Below are positions 36,548 through 47,971 of a DNA stretch of 64,000 nucleotides, one piece after another (the stretch's first letter is position 1; every line of letters begins with the position of its first letter). Below the pieces are notes generated by a model. That model worked only from the letters and a program-made list of their open reading frames with translations. It ran no database searches and was not told where the DNA came from. The position numbers and the translations under genes were made by a program. The stretch lies in assembly GCA_008360955.1 (NCBI GenBank), contig LUCM01002959.1:317310-381309 (forward strand), in the 5' to 3' direction. This stretch comes from Fasciolopsis buskii. Lineage: Eukaryota > Platyhelminthes > Trematoda > Plagiorchiida > Fasciolidae.

Positions 36548-36704
36548 TGCATTTTCCTGCTGCATTGTATGGCGCCGTTTAACGAGAATGGGTCGATCCT
36601 TATCTACAAGCACATTATTCGACCACTTTTCGTTAAGCATTCTCCGGCTATTGACTCAGCCCTGGGATCAGCTGCAGAAATGGCGGGAAATCTGGTAGAA
36701 AATG
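36548..36704 (+). CDS. REEP5/6-type protein, exon 4
   Basis: The acceptor TTTACTTTGCTTTCCAG ends at 36547. The exon opens CIFLLHCMAPFNENG and continues LIYKHIIRPLFVKH, closely matching the [28 protein letters not shown] stretch of REEP5, the C-terminal end of the TB2/DP1/HVA22 domain. It starts in phase 0, matching exon 3. The donor ATG|GTAAGT gives phase 1 after 52 codons plus one base, for 169 residues so far; human REEP5 has about 189. A final exon is therefore expected downstream but I could not find it. If the donor is not used, the frame ends three codons later at TGA 36710-36712, giving 171 residues, which is also possible. An intact inverted copy of this exon exists at 47981-48137. 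Confidence 0.88.
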
Positions 36705-36713
36705 GTAAGTGAA

Positions 36714-37930
36714 CAAAAGATTTCTCCAGTTTGTAAATATCGGACCAAATGACGTAAGGAATTTACTGAAATATTGATGCACCATGTATTTGTTTTAATT
36801 GGGAATGATATAATCTTAATAACACAGCGTTGTTGGTAGATGTAATACGTCTTTCTCAAGGCAGGTTTTACAATTAGTGTGCATATATTACAACGTGCCG
36901 TCAACAATTATCAAAGTACACGTAATATGTTCTTTCAGCATCTTTCAGTTTTCGATGTTTTTCCTTTTCTGTCTGTTTTGGAAGCCCCATAACTTCTCGG
37001 TCACATGTTTCAGCTTCATTTTCATGTTGCTTTAGTTATCTGATGTCCGTAATTGTTTATTAATCTGGCTTGAGTTAAAAAAACCATTGGTTGTCCAGCA
37101 AGAGGAGTATCTTTAATTGTTGTCAGTTATTACTGTTGTTGGATGGCTAGTTGTACCAGGAAAACTGGTTTTCAGTTTCATTATGCTAGGGGGAGTGGCA
37201 CGGGTTGAATATAGAAAGCCAAAATCCGATCGCACAAAACCTAATGTGAAGACCATGAACTGAAGAATAAGTTTAATTTCAGTTATTCATCTTGACGCGT
37301 GTAGAACACAGAGAACATACAAAGTTAAATTATGCAACTCGAAGAAAAAGCTATGGTGACAAAAATAAGATCTCTTTCGTGTTGTAGATTGGATGTGAAT
37401 TGGTTGTAATACAGTCATATCAGTTGACTTCTTGGTTTTGACTAACCACTTCATTTTGAATAAACTCCGGTGGACTATGTGTATGGACAGTTTGTTTTGG
37501 GTGCACAGTGCAGGGGAGTGGAAACTAATGGTGATCGCCTCTGGCGTACCCAGCGCAAGACGTCTCATGGGTCTAGTTAGCTCAATTCGGACTCCATGCA
37601 GAGTGTGAGAAGCTTCAGTTACGTTTGTTTTGTGACTGGTTTTTTCTAGGTGGGAAAGGGTCTTGGTAATGTTTTGGCTCGTAGCCCTTGGACTCAACCA
37701 CGGTTAATGGCGCACATGAATGTTCCTTTAGGCACCTGATTATGCGTCTAACACATGTTTCATAAAAGCGAGCAAATAGAAATAAAGTGAGGCTGTAGCT
37801 TCCATGGGTGCCCGTTCATCATTCAGTTAACTAGTTTCTCTGAGTAACTCGCAGTACCAACTACTCCAAAAGGAAAAAAAAAACAAGAAATGATGAAAAA
37901 TTGATCGCAAAATAATAAATTGAAGAAGTC
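36714..37930. other. Unassigned stretch after REEP exon 4
   Basis: AT-richer sequence with no recognised domain. The - strand ORF 37287-37697 (136 codons) resembles no family I know. A last REEP exon could lie here or further right, but no short frame with a good acceptor and a REEP-like acidic or basic tail stood out. Confidence 0.35.
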
Positions 37931-37960
37931 TAAAAAAGAATGGTTTTGAGTGCAAGCACG

Positions 37961-38319
37961 CCACTGACTGCGGCAGTGAGGCCTATCACCTATTGTCTAC
38001 AACGATCGCTTCGGGGAATCTCGTGAACGCCCAACCCGATATTCTAAGTGGGCCTATATGATTCAGTCCACTGGTTAAAACTTCCATCGACTGTCATCCA
38101 GTGATCGCTTAGAACCATCCTCCAACCATTACCTGCCTCGGAGAATAACGTATGGCTAGATAGTAGTTTTGTGGGCAGGTGCAAATCATGTCCAAACGCC
38201 ATAATCTATTCGTATTCGTTGTCTGTTTTAAATACTGGACCGTTGGAATCAGTACTTTACACTTAGCTCATGAGTTGCTCACAAAATCCTCCAACCATAG
38301 TCCACCAATACTACGAAAC
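37961..38319 (-). repeat. 359-bp block, partner of 34162-34520
   Basis: This 3' end of element E is almost identical (one mismatch seen) to that of element D in opposite orientation, although the coding parts of the two elements have diverged strongly. At 38320 the match stops within a single base. Confidence 0.88.
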
Positions 38320-41300
38320 ATGGGTAATCAATATTGATTTTTTGCCTAGTTTTTGCCTACACTGGCCTGTTTCTGGGCCGCGTAACAGCACCGAAACCAC
38401 TTCTGCTGCGTATCCATAACTGGATATGACACTGACGATACAAATCCGTCAGGTTGGCGAGTGGGAACCAAGCTTTCTGTGTTCGCAGCGGCACTTCATT
38501 TGATATACGAACACCTCGTGAGATACAACTACCCGAGTAGGTAAATCTGACCACTTCAGCCAGTTGTTCCCCTGCAAGAAAATCATTGCACTTCCATCCA
38601 GTCCAATTCTGTGCAATTTAAAATGGTAAAGCACATCTCAAACATTTAAATCACCCAGACGTCCGAGGAGAACCTACATCTTGTATCTTCACTCGATTAC
38701 ATAACGACTTCCACATATTGGAACTCAAAAATCTTACCCGTCACTATTCCCAGATTAGGATCACAAAGCTGTTAGAAGAATGTGAAAGGAGGCATTTGTG
38801 ACGATCACCACTTGCCCTTGCAAACTCGGGTGAAAGATATCCGTGAGTACGAACTCGACTTCGACTATCCTCATTCAGAGATTGGATATGTGAAATGTAT
38901 TCCTCTGGCATACCTTCTATTGGGAAGCAGCGTCAAAATACTACGAGGTTGACTGAATCAAACGTCTCTTTCGAATCAAGGAAGATATAGATGGGAAGAA
39001 TAAGAAATATGTTCCTAGGCTCTAAGATTTGTCGCAAAGTGAAAATTTGGTCAATACAACTCCTATGGCAATGGAAACGGTCCTGGTTTCCATTTAAATG
39101 ATTTTCGCTAGTACCAGGTAACCGTCGGAGTATAATGCCTGAGAGTGGTCTTGGTCTTATGTTCACCAAACTAATTCCTGTATTACTTTTAGCACTTCTT
39201 GAAAGTCAGTACAATCACAGATTTACATCGGTCCTTTGAAATCACTTCTCCTGCCCACAGCGCTCCCAGGCATTTTTTTCAACTCCTATTCTAGCACTCT
39301 GCCATTGTCCGTGAAAAAGGACGATGATGGTCCCTCCGATCCAGCTATCTTGTGCCTTTAAGTAGGCCTGCGCAAGAATAATGGGTATTGGCTTGTCATA
39401 ACTCCTGTCCGAGTCAGAGATCAACAAAGGTGCGGCGACTTCGCGCTGATTATATTCATCGATAAGCGGAACAAAAACGCTGCATGATAAAGTTAATGAA
39501 TGCCGAGGGGTCGAAATAGGCGGCAGAGTGATCAGTCAGTGGTTGTTGCTCATCAAAGACTAAGCTATTTGATCTTGAAAAATAAACCAACCTTTTGTCC
39601 GTTCGACATGGTTTTTCTCACTAGAGCTAGTGGGAATTGGAAATAGCGGCTGCGAAATAGAGTTGACTGAGGAGTTCCAGCCGAAGTAGAACGGGCGCTT
39701 CTTCCCGTTTTTTGCGTTACGAACCAACCTGTATCTCTGAAAACCTCCATTTCTAATGGTGGGTTAGTATTCATCTGGATCGGTTCATTTGCAGTCATAG
39801 GTGGAGGGTCCACTATGGTCGTGATTCAACTAAACTAATCCCTGCAGTGTCATTCCCAACAATAACCGACGCTACTGATAGTGAATCAGTCGGCAGTCGG
39901 ATTCGTTAACTAACTGGCTTACGCTTGACTGCCTTGGACACTATTCCCAGTCGTTCGGTGAAGGTTGGCACTACTGCCAGAAGTCGCAACCCTTACTATT
40001 CACCCACATTTTCCCGTCCACCACTCTCCGCGGTCATTTTTCAGGCTTTTGGTCAGCTGATGCCTCAGGAACTTACGCGTCTCACTGTATGTGGCATCTT
40101 GGGGTACTTATCTGAGAGTGTCCAACAGAACAACTGAATTCGAGGATACCCATGGATTCAGAGGTTTTGTGATATGGAGTCTTGAGTGGGAGCCTTCACT
40201 GACTCTTCTGACTTGTCCCCATTGTTCGCTCAGATCCTGGGTGTTTCGTTGAGGCGACAATCGCATTGAAGGCTCCGATTGGACCTAAGGTTGGCGATTA
40301 TCGCCTAGAATCGCCCATGCATGATGCATGATTTTCGTAATGTTGTGACAACGGACTACGGACAAACATTAGTTAGAACAGAATAAAGCATGATCTGGGT
40401 CCGCCGACTCGAACCAGAATGCTCGGCACTTCATGCTGGTCCATATCGCCGGTGGCTGATTCTAACGTGGGCAGTCCAATGTGTGTAGGCGAAAGAGGGC
40501 GCCAGATCAGCCGATGTCACATTTTACGAGAAAAATTAGTGTTCGCCAGAAACAGCCTGTGGACTGAACAGACTTATATGAGACGATCTCCGTTGTTGCT
40601 CCGATCGGTGTGGACAGAAAATGAACTTCCGGTGTGACGGTGCATGCCTTCTAAGTTGCCAAGTTGGGCGTCTAAGTCACTGGCAACGATATCAGTGTCT
40701 GTCTAACTCACACATTGGAATGATCGAGACAACTCCCGGCAGAACTTCTCTTCGGCACAGGATAGCTGCAGTCAGTGGATGCATACGTGGATACGGGGAA
40801 CAAACAACGGTGCTTTAGTTGACTATGAATTACACTTAAATAGCCGTCCAACCAAACTGGGCAAAAACGACTATTGACTAAGATCCAGTATAACAGTAGA
40901 CGCTCGTCTCGCATGATTAGGGCGATCTCAGCACCAGCCTGATCTCGAGCCCTCGGAACCGGATAACCCGACACGCTACGACTGAAGCGAGAGAATGTGG
41001 TTGTATCTGGGATACGTAGGGTGATTACGGAAGCAGCATCTTGTATGCACGTTTCGCTTATACCTACTTCGAAAGTTTCATTAGTTCTAGCTAGAGAAGC
41101 TTGTTGCCCTACCCGGTTGAGCGCGCGGTCATTGAAGTTAGCTAAGTGAAGAAAGCATATAACCCTTAATAATGTATTTACGTTATTTCCTCTTCTTCCA
41201 CTAATACCGTCAGCAGAAAAATCTATCGAACCGGATTCTTCTTGGCATCTTGCGTGTCCCCGATATTGGAAGAAAAGAAATTGGAAAATGTAAAAGATGA

Positions 41301-41343
41301 GAATTGTTAGGACAGAACAACGGCGCAGGGATCGATTTATCAA
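37961..41343 (-). mobile_element. RTE-like element E, antisense, degenerate
   Basis: Read right to left on the - strand. A 211-codon frame at 40708-41343 covers much of the endonuclease (ETCIQDAAS, then LLYWILVNSRFCPVWLDG at the place where copy B has its first two TGA codons, then STYASTDCSYP). The linker PPPMTANEPIQM lies at about 39770-39810. RT traces at 38933-39169 include CIDQIFTLRQILEP and IYIFLDSKETFDSVN. Post-RT traces at 38357-38640 include RFTYSGSCISRGVRIS and QKAWFPLANL. The catalytic YADD is not recognisable. The 3' end, ending CAGTCAGTGGCGT, is the 359-bp block shared inverted with element D. It is dead and lies in the spacer of the large inverted duplication. Confidence 0.8.
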
Positions 41344-43620
41344 ATAGTGACTCGTTCAATTCAAATGCATGCCTAAGCTCACCGAGAGGACTGATCAGCT
41401 AAGAATCGACCCAAACACAGTACTGATGAACATCGAACGTTCACGGCTAATGTAAAACAGAGGTTAAGGGGAACCAGACAATATTAAAGCATCGTTTGTT
41501 AAACGTTTGTGGAATTGTCTCTATAGTAGAAGGGTCCCCCGTAGAAACGAGGATGAGGGTATTTGGAATAGTTGAAGGTAAATGCGCGGGGGATACCAAC
41601 AGGTTCTAAGAAGCCCTATTTTCCTGAGACTTTCACCCACGGTTGCAATGATGGCAGAACTCTGACGCCCGGCTCGTTGCCACATCTGACCTAGTAAAAT
41701 TCGATGTACTGCAGCTATGGTGCGGACATGAGCCGAGCACGCAATAAAAGAAAAAGCCAAAGGTATTTTGCTTCACAAAGGAAGCTGCTCGTGAACAGCT
41801 GCGATGGATAAAGGTGCGACAAAATTGCTTTCTCGTCTACTTTGCAACAAACCGCGTAGGTTTGAGTCATCTTTTTCTGATACAATGCCTAGCTCATTCA
41901 TGAGACAACAGCAAAAACATACATGAGTTGTTTGTAGGACAGAACAACTGAACCAACACATTAGCGCCGTCTGTTGTGTACCTTTTGACGGAATATGCGA
42001 ACCGCTTAGTGTCGTAAGGGTACTTGTGGTAACCAACTAACCGCACCTCAGCATCGGAAGATCACATCTATGTTTACGTCTGTGGCGGTTAATCACCAGC
42101 ATTGAACGAAACTTGTTTACGCTTTACGCCCTGTTGCACGGCCTGGGCCACTAACTACCAGTTCTTCCGAGTCTAGCTCTGGTCAGCCTGTTCTCACAGA
42201 TGACCGAAATTAATACAGCGTTAAATCCGTTTACTTCACGAGGACTTTTTCTGGAAAGCCTTTTAGCAGTGGAAGACCGTTGAATCAGTATTATACTCTA
42301 TTCAACCTCGTTTTCCGGCTTTTATGTCCGAGATGTAGTCGTATTGAACATGGGCTACACTCGTAGCCTGTTGCCTGTTACAGGGCAATAGCACAAGACC
42401 TTCGACATCCAGTGCTTTGCAGGGCGGATTGCTATCTCTTATTTCAATAGTACGGCTGCGGAAGACCAGGTGGGATTGTCAATCTAAGCACCCTTTTATA
42501 TGGTTGTTCAACGTTCAAGGTTATTCCAAGGCGTGCGTGCAAGACGGACGCAAAACTTTTCATTTTCCAGTGGACTAATGTTAAAATCCAAAGTAATTTT
42601 TCCCAGGTTTCAAAGAAGTTATTTTTGACTGTAATGCGCAACCAGTGGAGAACTGAGGATATTTACAAGGGACTAAACTTTCTGGTTGGATGATTTCCTC
42701 GGATGTTTGATGTACCTCCCAAGATACTTAAAGCTACAGAAAATTACCAAAACCTATAGGCTGACTGTGGTTAATTGGTTCTAACGCTTACCGTTTCAGA
42801 GGTTAGAGGTCTACATCCCACCAAAACTGGTCATTTTTGTTGACAGACAGAAGTCGTATATCACTCTACTTGTTATTGCTCATGATGTATTGAAATACTT
42901 GCATGGTTCTGTGCAACTGGAAGTCCTAAGATCATTTCGGGTTATTTACGTAGTGGTGAGTGATCGAAGTTGAACGAAATATGCCGCTTACATGGCTCTC
43001 ATACGATAGATCAACAACGAGCATGTTGCAGTATTAGTAAGTCCAGCCGTCTTCGTTGGACTTAGTGATCCCATGACTGATCCGCTGTAATAACGTTCTT
43101 CGTTTCGTAAGACACTAATGCTTTCAGTACCCAACGTTAGAAGAGTTCTCAGGTTGGTAATTTTTCTATACTTCTCATCCCTGGTCCTTTATTTCATAAC
43201 CAAATGAATTAAGTTTAGATCGGCCTTCGACTAGCTGTCACTGTAACCGGCTGCATTGGTAAGGGTCTTCACCTTACATTTCTCACTGACCATGGATCGA
43301 ACGAAATAAACTAAATTAGTGAAATTAATGAAGTTTGCTGTCAATTGGACACTTGACGCCGCCTTGGTTGGTGATGCAACGCTTACAATGTGAATGGTCA
43401 ACTCAGCGATCTGCAGCATAGGCAAGGAAGCACTGGTTTTTATTTAATAGTCTCACTGGAAGACAAATTGATTTAAACAAACCCATGACAGCCCATCCAC
43501 GAAATTTGTAATTCCATATTTCCCTCTTATGGGGTAAAACAATATCAGGAATCACAGTCACATTTCTTGTTGAGTTGTATGCTGTGGAAAGTCGACACCT
43601 AACTAGCCAGCTATGGTGAA
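41344..43620. other. Unassigned stretch, 2.3 kb
   Basis: Short - strand ORFs (41521-41760, 41773-42036, 42444-42641) have no recognised content. The left part may be the 5' region of element E, whose 5' end I could not place. Confidence 0.35.
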
Positions 43621-43622
43621 TT

Positions 43623-43769
43623 TGATTTGTGACGAAAACAGGTCCCTCCGATGGGCTCGAAGTTGCTGACAGAAAGATTGGAAAGTGTCCTCATTGCGGT
43701 CGCTCCTTCGGTTCAACCCGAGGCTTATCTGTCCACCAGCGATATCACAATCGGTCATCCGAGTCTTGA
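43623..43769 (+). pseudogene. C2H2 zinc-finger fragment, probably from a retroelement
   Basis: A short frame between stops at 43623 and 43767 contains KCPHCGRSFGSTRGLSVHQ followed by RYH, a textbook C-x2-C-x12-H-x3-H finger at 43686-43748. A single finger of the type CPxCxRSFxSxxGLxxHxxxxH is common at the N terminus of R2/NeSL-like and some other non-LTR elements, but could also be an exon of a zinc-finger gene. No acceptor, donor or neighbouring RT was recognised, so I treat it as a relic. Confidence 0.5.
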
Positions 43770-46700
43770 CCAGATTCACTGGGGACAATTATTACATTGT
43801 AGACATTTACAGAGACAACCATTCTAGGTTAGTTGAATGGAACTTTTGGGTTCATGGTTGAGTTTATAGTTTTATTCGCACGGTTCATTATTAATGTTTT
43901 GAATTTTATTAAATGTGGTGAAGCAGACATACTCATTAATAACAAGGAATCTTCACATCAGCTGAAATACCGAGAAACCTTGAAGACATTGGTTGCCCAG
44001 GTATATTCAGGATTAAGCTGACTAGATTATCGTCTGATACCTAAGGTGGTTGAACAAAGTTGGTCAAACGCCTCAGCTTTGCTACGCAAACACTCGTCGT
44101 TTATTGCTATTAGTGTTTCGAAATTTCTTCCCTAACGCGAAAATCAGGTCACACAGAAGTTATATAGTTTTACTCGACAGCATTATGACACTAGGTGTCG
44201 CAGTCACTAGTTCAAAACCGATTTGAAAATGTATCAGGATAAAAACGCACTTTCTTCCTTGATTTCATACGGCAAGTCGCAGATATATCTCGTTTTCCAA
44301 TGTGCCAATCACAGTACACTTTGTTTTGTTAAACATTTTGGGTTATCACCACCGTTAGTTTATCCTCCATTGGTCATGCCGAATGTGGGTCTTTTATTTT
44401 GCAGCAGTACGCAGTCAATTCAAATAATTCGTTCGCTCGAAAGTTGGATATGGTCAAGAAGATTCGTTTTGGTGCCTGTCCTTCGTTCATACATTTCTAC
44501 GCGGTTTGGTTTAGACTGTAGTGGAACGGTGCTCACACAGGAATTTTAATTTCTTATCGTATCGTTTCGATATTCTTCCACTTCATTTTGCTTCTATTTT
44601 GTGGTTCATTTTGTTTACTGACATACTATCAGTTGCAATTCCCTTGTGATATGTTGATTTTAGCTTGTGATTTTTGTCGGAATACTTGAAACTATCCTGA
44701 TTGATTTTTTTTCAGTCAATAAAGTAACTCTGTCGGATATTTTTTTTGCATCCGATCTTTCTGTTTATTCGCTCTCTTGGTGATGTGATGGTGTAAGCCG
44801 TGCCCCGTTACGTCGCGCACCTTGTATTAGGTAATCGCTACTCAGCAGTTAGTAGGCAGGTCTTCGGTTATCGAGGAACACACACAAATGACATCAATCC
44901 GACCAGTTGACTTCTAAGACTGTAATTTGCCTGTGCGAACCATAGCAGGAAACTTCCTCTGTGCTTCACCATAGCATACATTTGGTGAATATCTACGGAG
45001 CTGGACACCAGTTGAAAGGAGCGATCCCTTAGAAGAGGGAATAGATACACAATAAAAGGGTCACAGCAATTTTTCATTCCGATCTGTCGTTCCGTAGATT
45101 CGTGGCTGTTCGCAAACCAATTAACCATGACGTTGATCTGCACACTATAGACGTAGGTGGACGATGAAACTACATGTAAAAGTATCTGTTATTGGCATTA
45201 ACGCTGGTGAATTAAATTCCAGGCATTGCATTTCATCTCCTGCAATCACAAGATTGTCTGTACCATTGGTATGTTATATTTATTTCAGATATCCACTTCA
45301 TTTTGAGATAGTTTTAAGTTACAGATCCCATCCTTGGTTATTTTCGATTTTAAAGCTTCTGTTTTCAACAGTTACTTTCTATCCATGAAGAAAAAGAAAA
45401 CTAAGTGATCACTATCGATGTTCGATTACAAATATCTTATGAACGCATACAGAAACGTCGTAAGTACAGCTTGATATCTCCGCCTCGTTCTGACCTAACT
45501 TCATAGGCTTCACGATGATTAATCACCGGTCTGCTTTAGAAAATCGCTGGCGAAGCTATGCCTAATAACCACTACATTTTAGCTGATTCTTATTAACGTT
45601 TGTACGTGACTCATCAAAACTCATTGAGTATAAAATGCCAGAGCTTTTGCAGTTCGTGTAGGCGACGACAAGGGTGATCCTTGGAGCGTTCATTCTCTGA
45701 ACTTTACAAATGGTAGATTATTAGCTATCACGATTTCCTATTAAGACGAAGTCTAGTTGATTTTGAAACTAGGGAAAAATATATACATGTACGTGAGAGG
45801 AAATAAAGCCATCAATATATTTGCGGTCGAACGCATCCCACGTCCATTGGATGTAACTATCGCTCACAAGCCGATCGACACCCTGCGATGCGCCATGTTC
45901 AACGTATAACATCGCCTCGACTGACACGCAATGTGCTAAACAATATATCGGTAAGATGGGCCAATAATTATGCACACGCTTGCGCGAACAAAGCTTAACC
46001 CTACGCCGCGCTGAGCCACATTCACACATGTGGAACCACTGTGCCCAAACAAGCTATGACGGTAACATCAACAACGCAAAGATAGTCAGCAGGGCAAACA
46101 GAATGAGGGGCGACTGATTCTCGATGCCTTCATTTCGATTAACTCGTTCGATCGACGTTTCGAGATTGATAAACATTACGCCATCTTGATACGACCCGCC
46201 AAGTAGAACAGAGAGACAGGCAGATCGACAATGCACCGAAGTAGACGGAACTACCTATCCCATCCAGTCATTCACTCACGTCCGATGAGTCCTAGTTTGA
46301 ATGAAAATGTTACAGTAAAAGTTATAACTCAATGTACGCCTTTTGACCTCCACAGGGTATACATGTATAATGTATATTTGCCCTCCAGGAGAAAATTTCC
46401 TTTCTACATCAAATTATACATACTCTACGCAATGGTCAGCTTCCTGACGAATGATCATGCATGAATTTACGGTTGGCGACATGGTTTGTTAATTCATTTT
46501 AGTACTTAAATAGATGAGGAATGCAGGAGAGATTCTTGAACGGCAAAACTGGTTTCTGAAAGCACAATGCGGGCGTAAGTTTTCCCAAGATCCTCCGGAA
46601 AAATTTTCAGTTGTACTTCATCCGTCTCAGCAGAACCTCGTTCATTGAACTCTTCTACAGTGATGTGCGCTTGGTAGCTTTCTATTATATAAGTCAGCCA

Positions 46701-47815
46701 TGTAAATATGAAGCCGAACTGTTGTTAGTTTCAGTTAGTTGTGTGGCATCTGTCCTATTTTTTCAGAAATGGAAAGCAACGTTTCACGATCAATTGAAGT
46801 CTCCACGCTAACTTTCTTCTTCGCGAAAATCCACATTTCGATGTTCTCTACTGTTAGCATACTAAATTACGGAAGCTGAGCAATCACTGAAAGCACTAAA
46901 ATCTAGATTTATAGTGCACGATTCACATTTCCTTCTGACAGGTTTTCCGTTTACAGCTGCCCAAAAGTGTTGGAGCGGCAGCAGAATGGGTAACCGGGTT
47001 TATTCATTGTTTGTAATCATGAAGTAGCTCCTGGGCTTTGTCTCTAAGCCACAGCATTCATCTACAACTGTAGAAATCCCATTAAGGCATTGCAAGAATG
47101 GATTAGTCCTAGCTCATCTAGATGATTTTGATGTCTGACTTAGTCAAAATGCCTTAGGAAATCAATTACAGTCGCGTATAACGCATGCACGAGAGATGTG
47201 AAACAGACACTGCATCGATCCAACCCCCAAATGTCTTAAAGGTGGTAAAGATCGCGTAAGTTCAGTGTACAACCGCACATTTAGTATGGGTGGCTCTAAA
47301 ACTTAAAACTGTGTACGCGGCGAAAACTAAAAAGCAGAACAACCAAAGGTCAAGATCGCAGCGTGCCCAATATTCAGACGGTGAAAAAATGTCAGTAGGA
47401 AATCGACGGACACTACAGAGGCTACACCTCACTCATGCGCACATCATGCCGCTCAATATCAATCCATCTGTCCAAAATGGAGTTGAATCACAATCAATAA
47501 ATCACGGTATTTTCCATCACATCGAATCAGGTAATATTGATAAACTTCCAACCGACGTGCCCTGGGTTTGACTAAAATTTTGTGGCGTTGAATGACAATG
47601 AAATAAAATACCGACGTAAACCTAGAATCATAGGGAAATAGGGCCATTTAGAAATTAGAATAGTAATATCTGGCGCATTTAGCCGTACCGTCGACACGCT
47701 CAGGGATCTCGTGTGCTCCAGTCCGGTGGATTAAAACGGCATATTCCGAGCCGGTCACTGGTTAGGAGTTTCATCCTTTTCGTCATTTCAGAGGACTGAT
47801 CATTTTGACCCTAAT
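43770..47815. other. Unassigned stretch, 4 kb
   Basis: Short ORFs only. The segment 45780-46240 stands out as richer in CG dinucleotides than the AT-rich sequence around it and is open on the - strand in two frames (45769-46029, 46054-46236), which suggests an inserted repeat; I could not name it. + strand ORFs at 44223-44549 and 47290-47571 have no recognised domains. Confidence 0.35.
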
Positions 47816-47819
47816 TCCG

Positions 47820-47915
47820 TGCACTCACTGTGGCAATGAAGAGTGGTGGTTGTGGACAATAGGTGGCATGGCTCACTGCTGCAGTCAATGGCGTTCTTGT
47901 ATTCGAAAGCTTATT
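47820..47915 (+). mobile_element. 3' tail remnant of a D/E-type element
   Basis: The stretch GTGGACAATAGGTGGCATGG at 47853-47872, followed by CTCACTGCTGCAGTCAATGG, resembles the 3' ends of elements D and E (GTAGACAATAGGTGATAGGC, then CTCACTGCCGCAGTCAGT). It lies some 55 bases outside the inner edge of the right duplication arm. Confidence 0.5.
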
Positions 47916-47971
47916 TCCGTTTTGTAGTTCCTCAAATTCGATGAACGGCCTAAAGCACTGAAGAAGCTTTT

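Larger units (their letters stand above)
34521..36713. repeat. Left arm of a 2.19 kb inverted duplication carrying REEP exon 4
   Basis: It pairs with 47972-50164 at constant coordinate sum 84685, so there is no net insertion or deletion. Identity is about 99% by eye. The outer edge lies at the 3' end of element D. The inner edge falls nine bases past the exon 4 splice donor. The arm holds a scrap of RTE-like C-terminal sequence at 34770-35030, about 1.5 kb of unassigned sequence, and exon 4 with its acceptor and donor. No terminal transposase-type motif or target duplication was seen, so it is not an obvious transposon. Confidence 0.92.
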
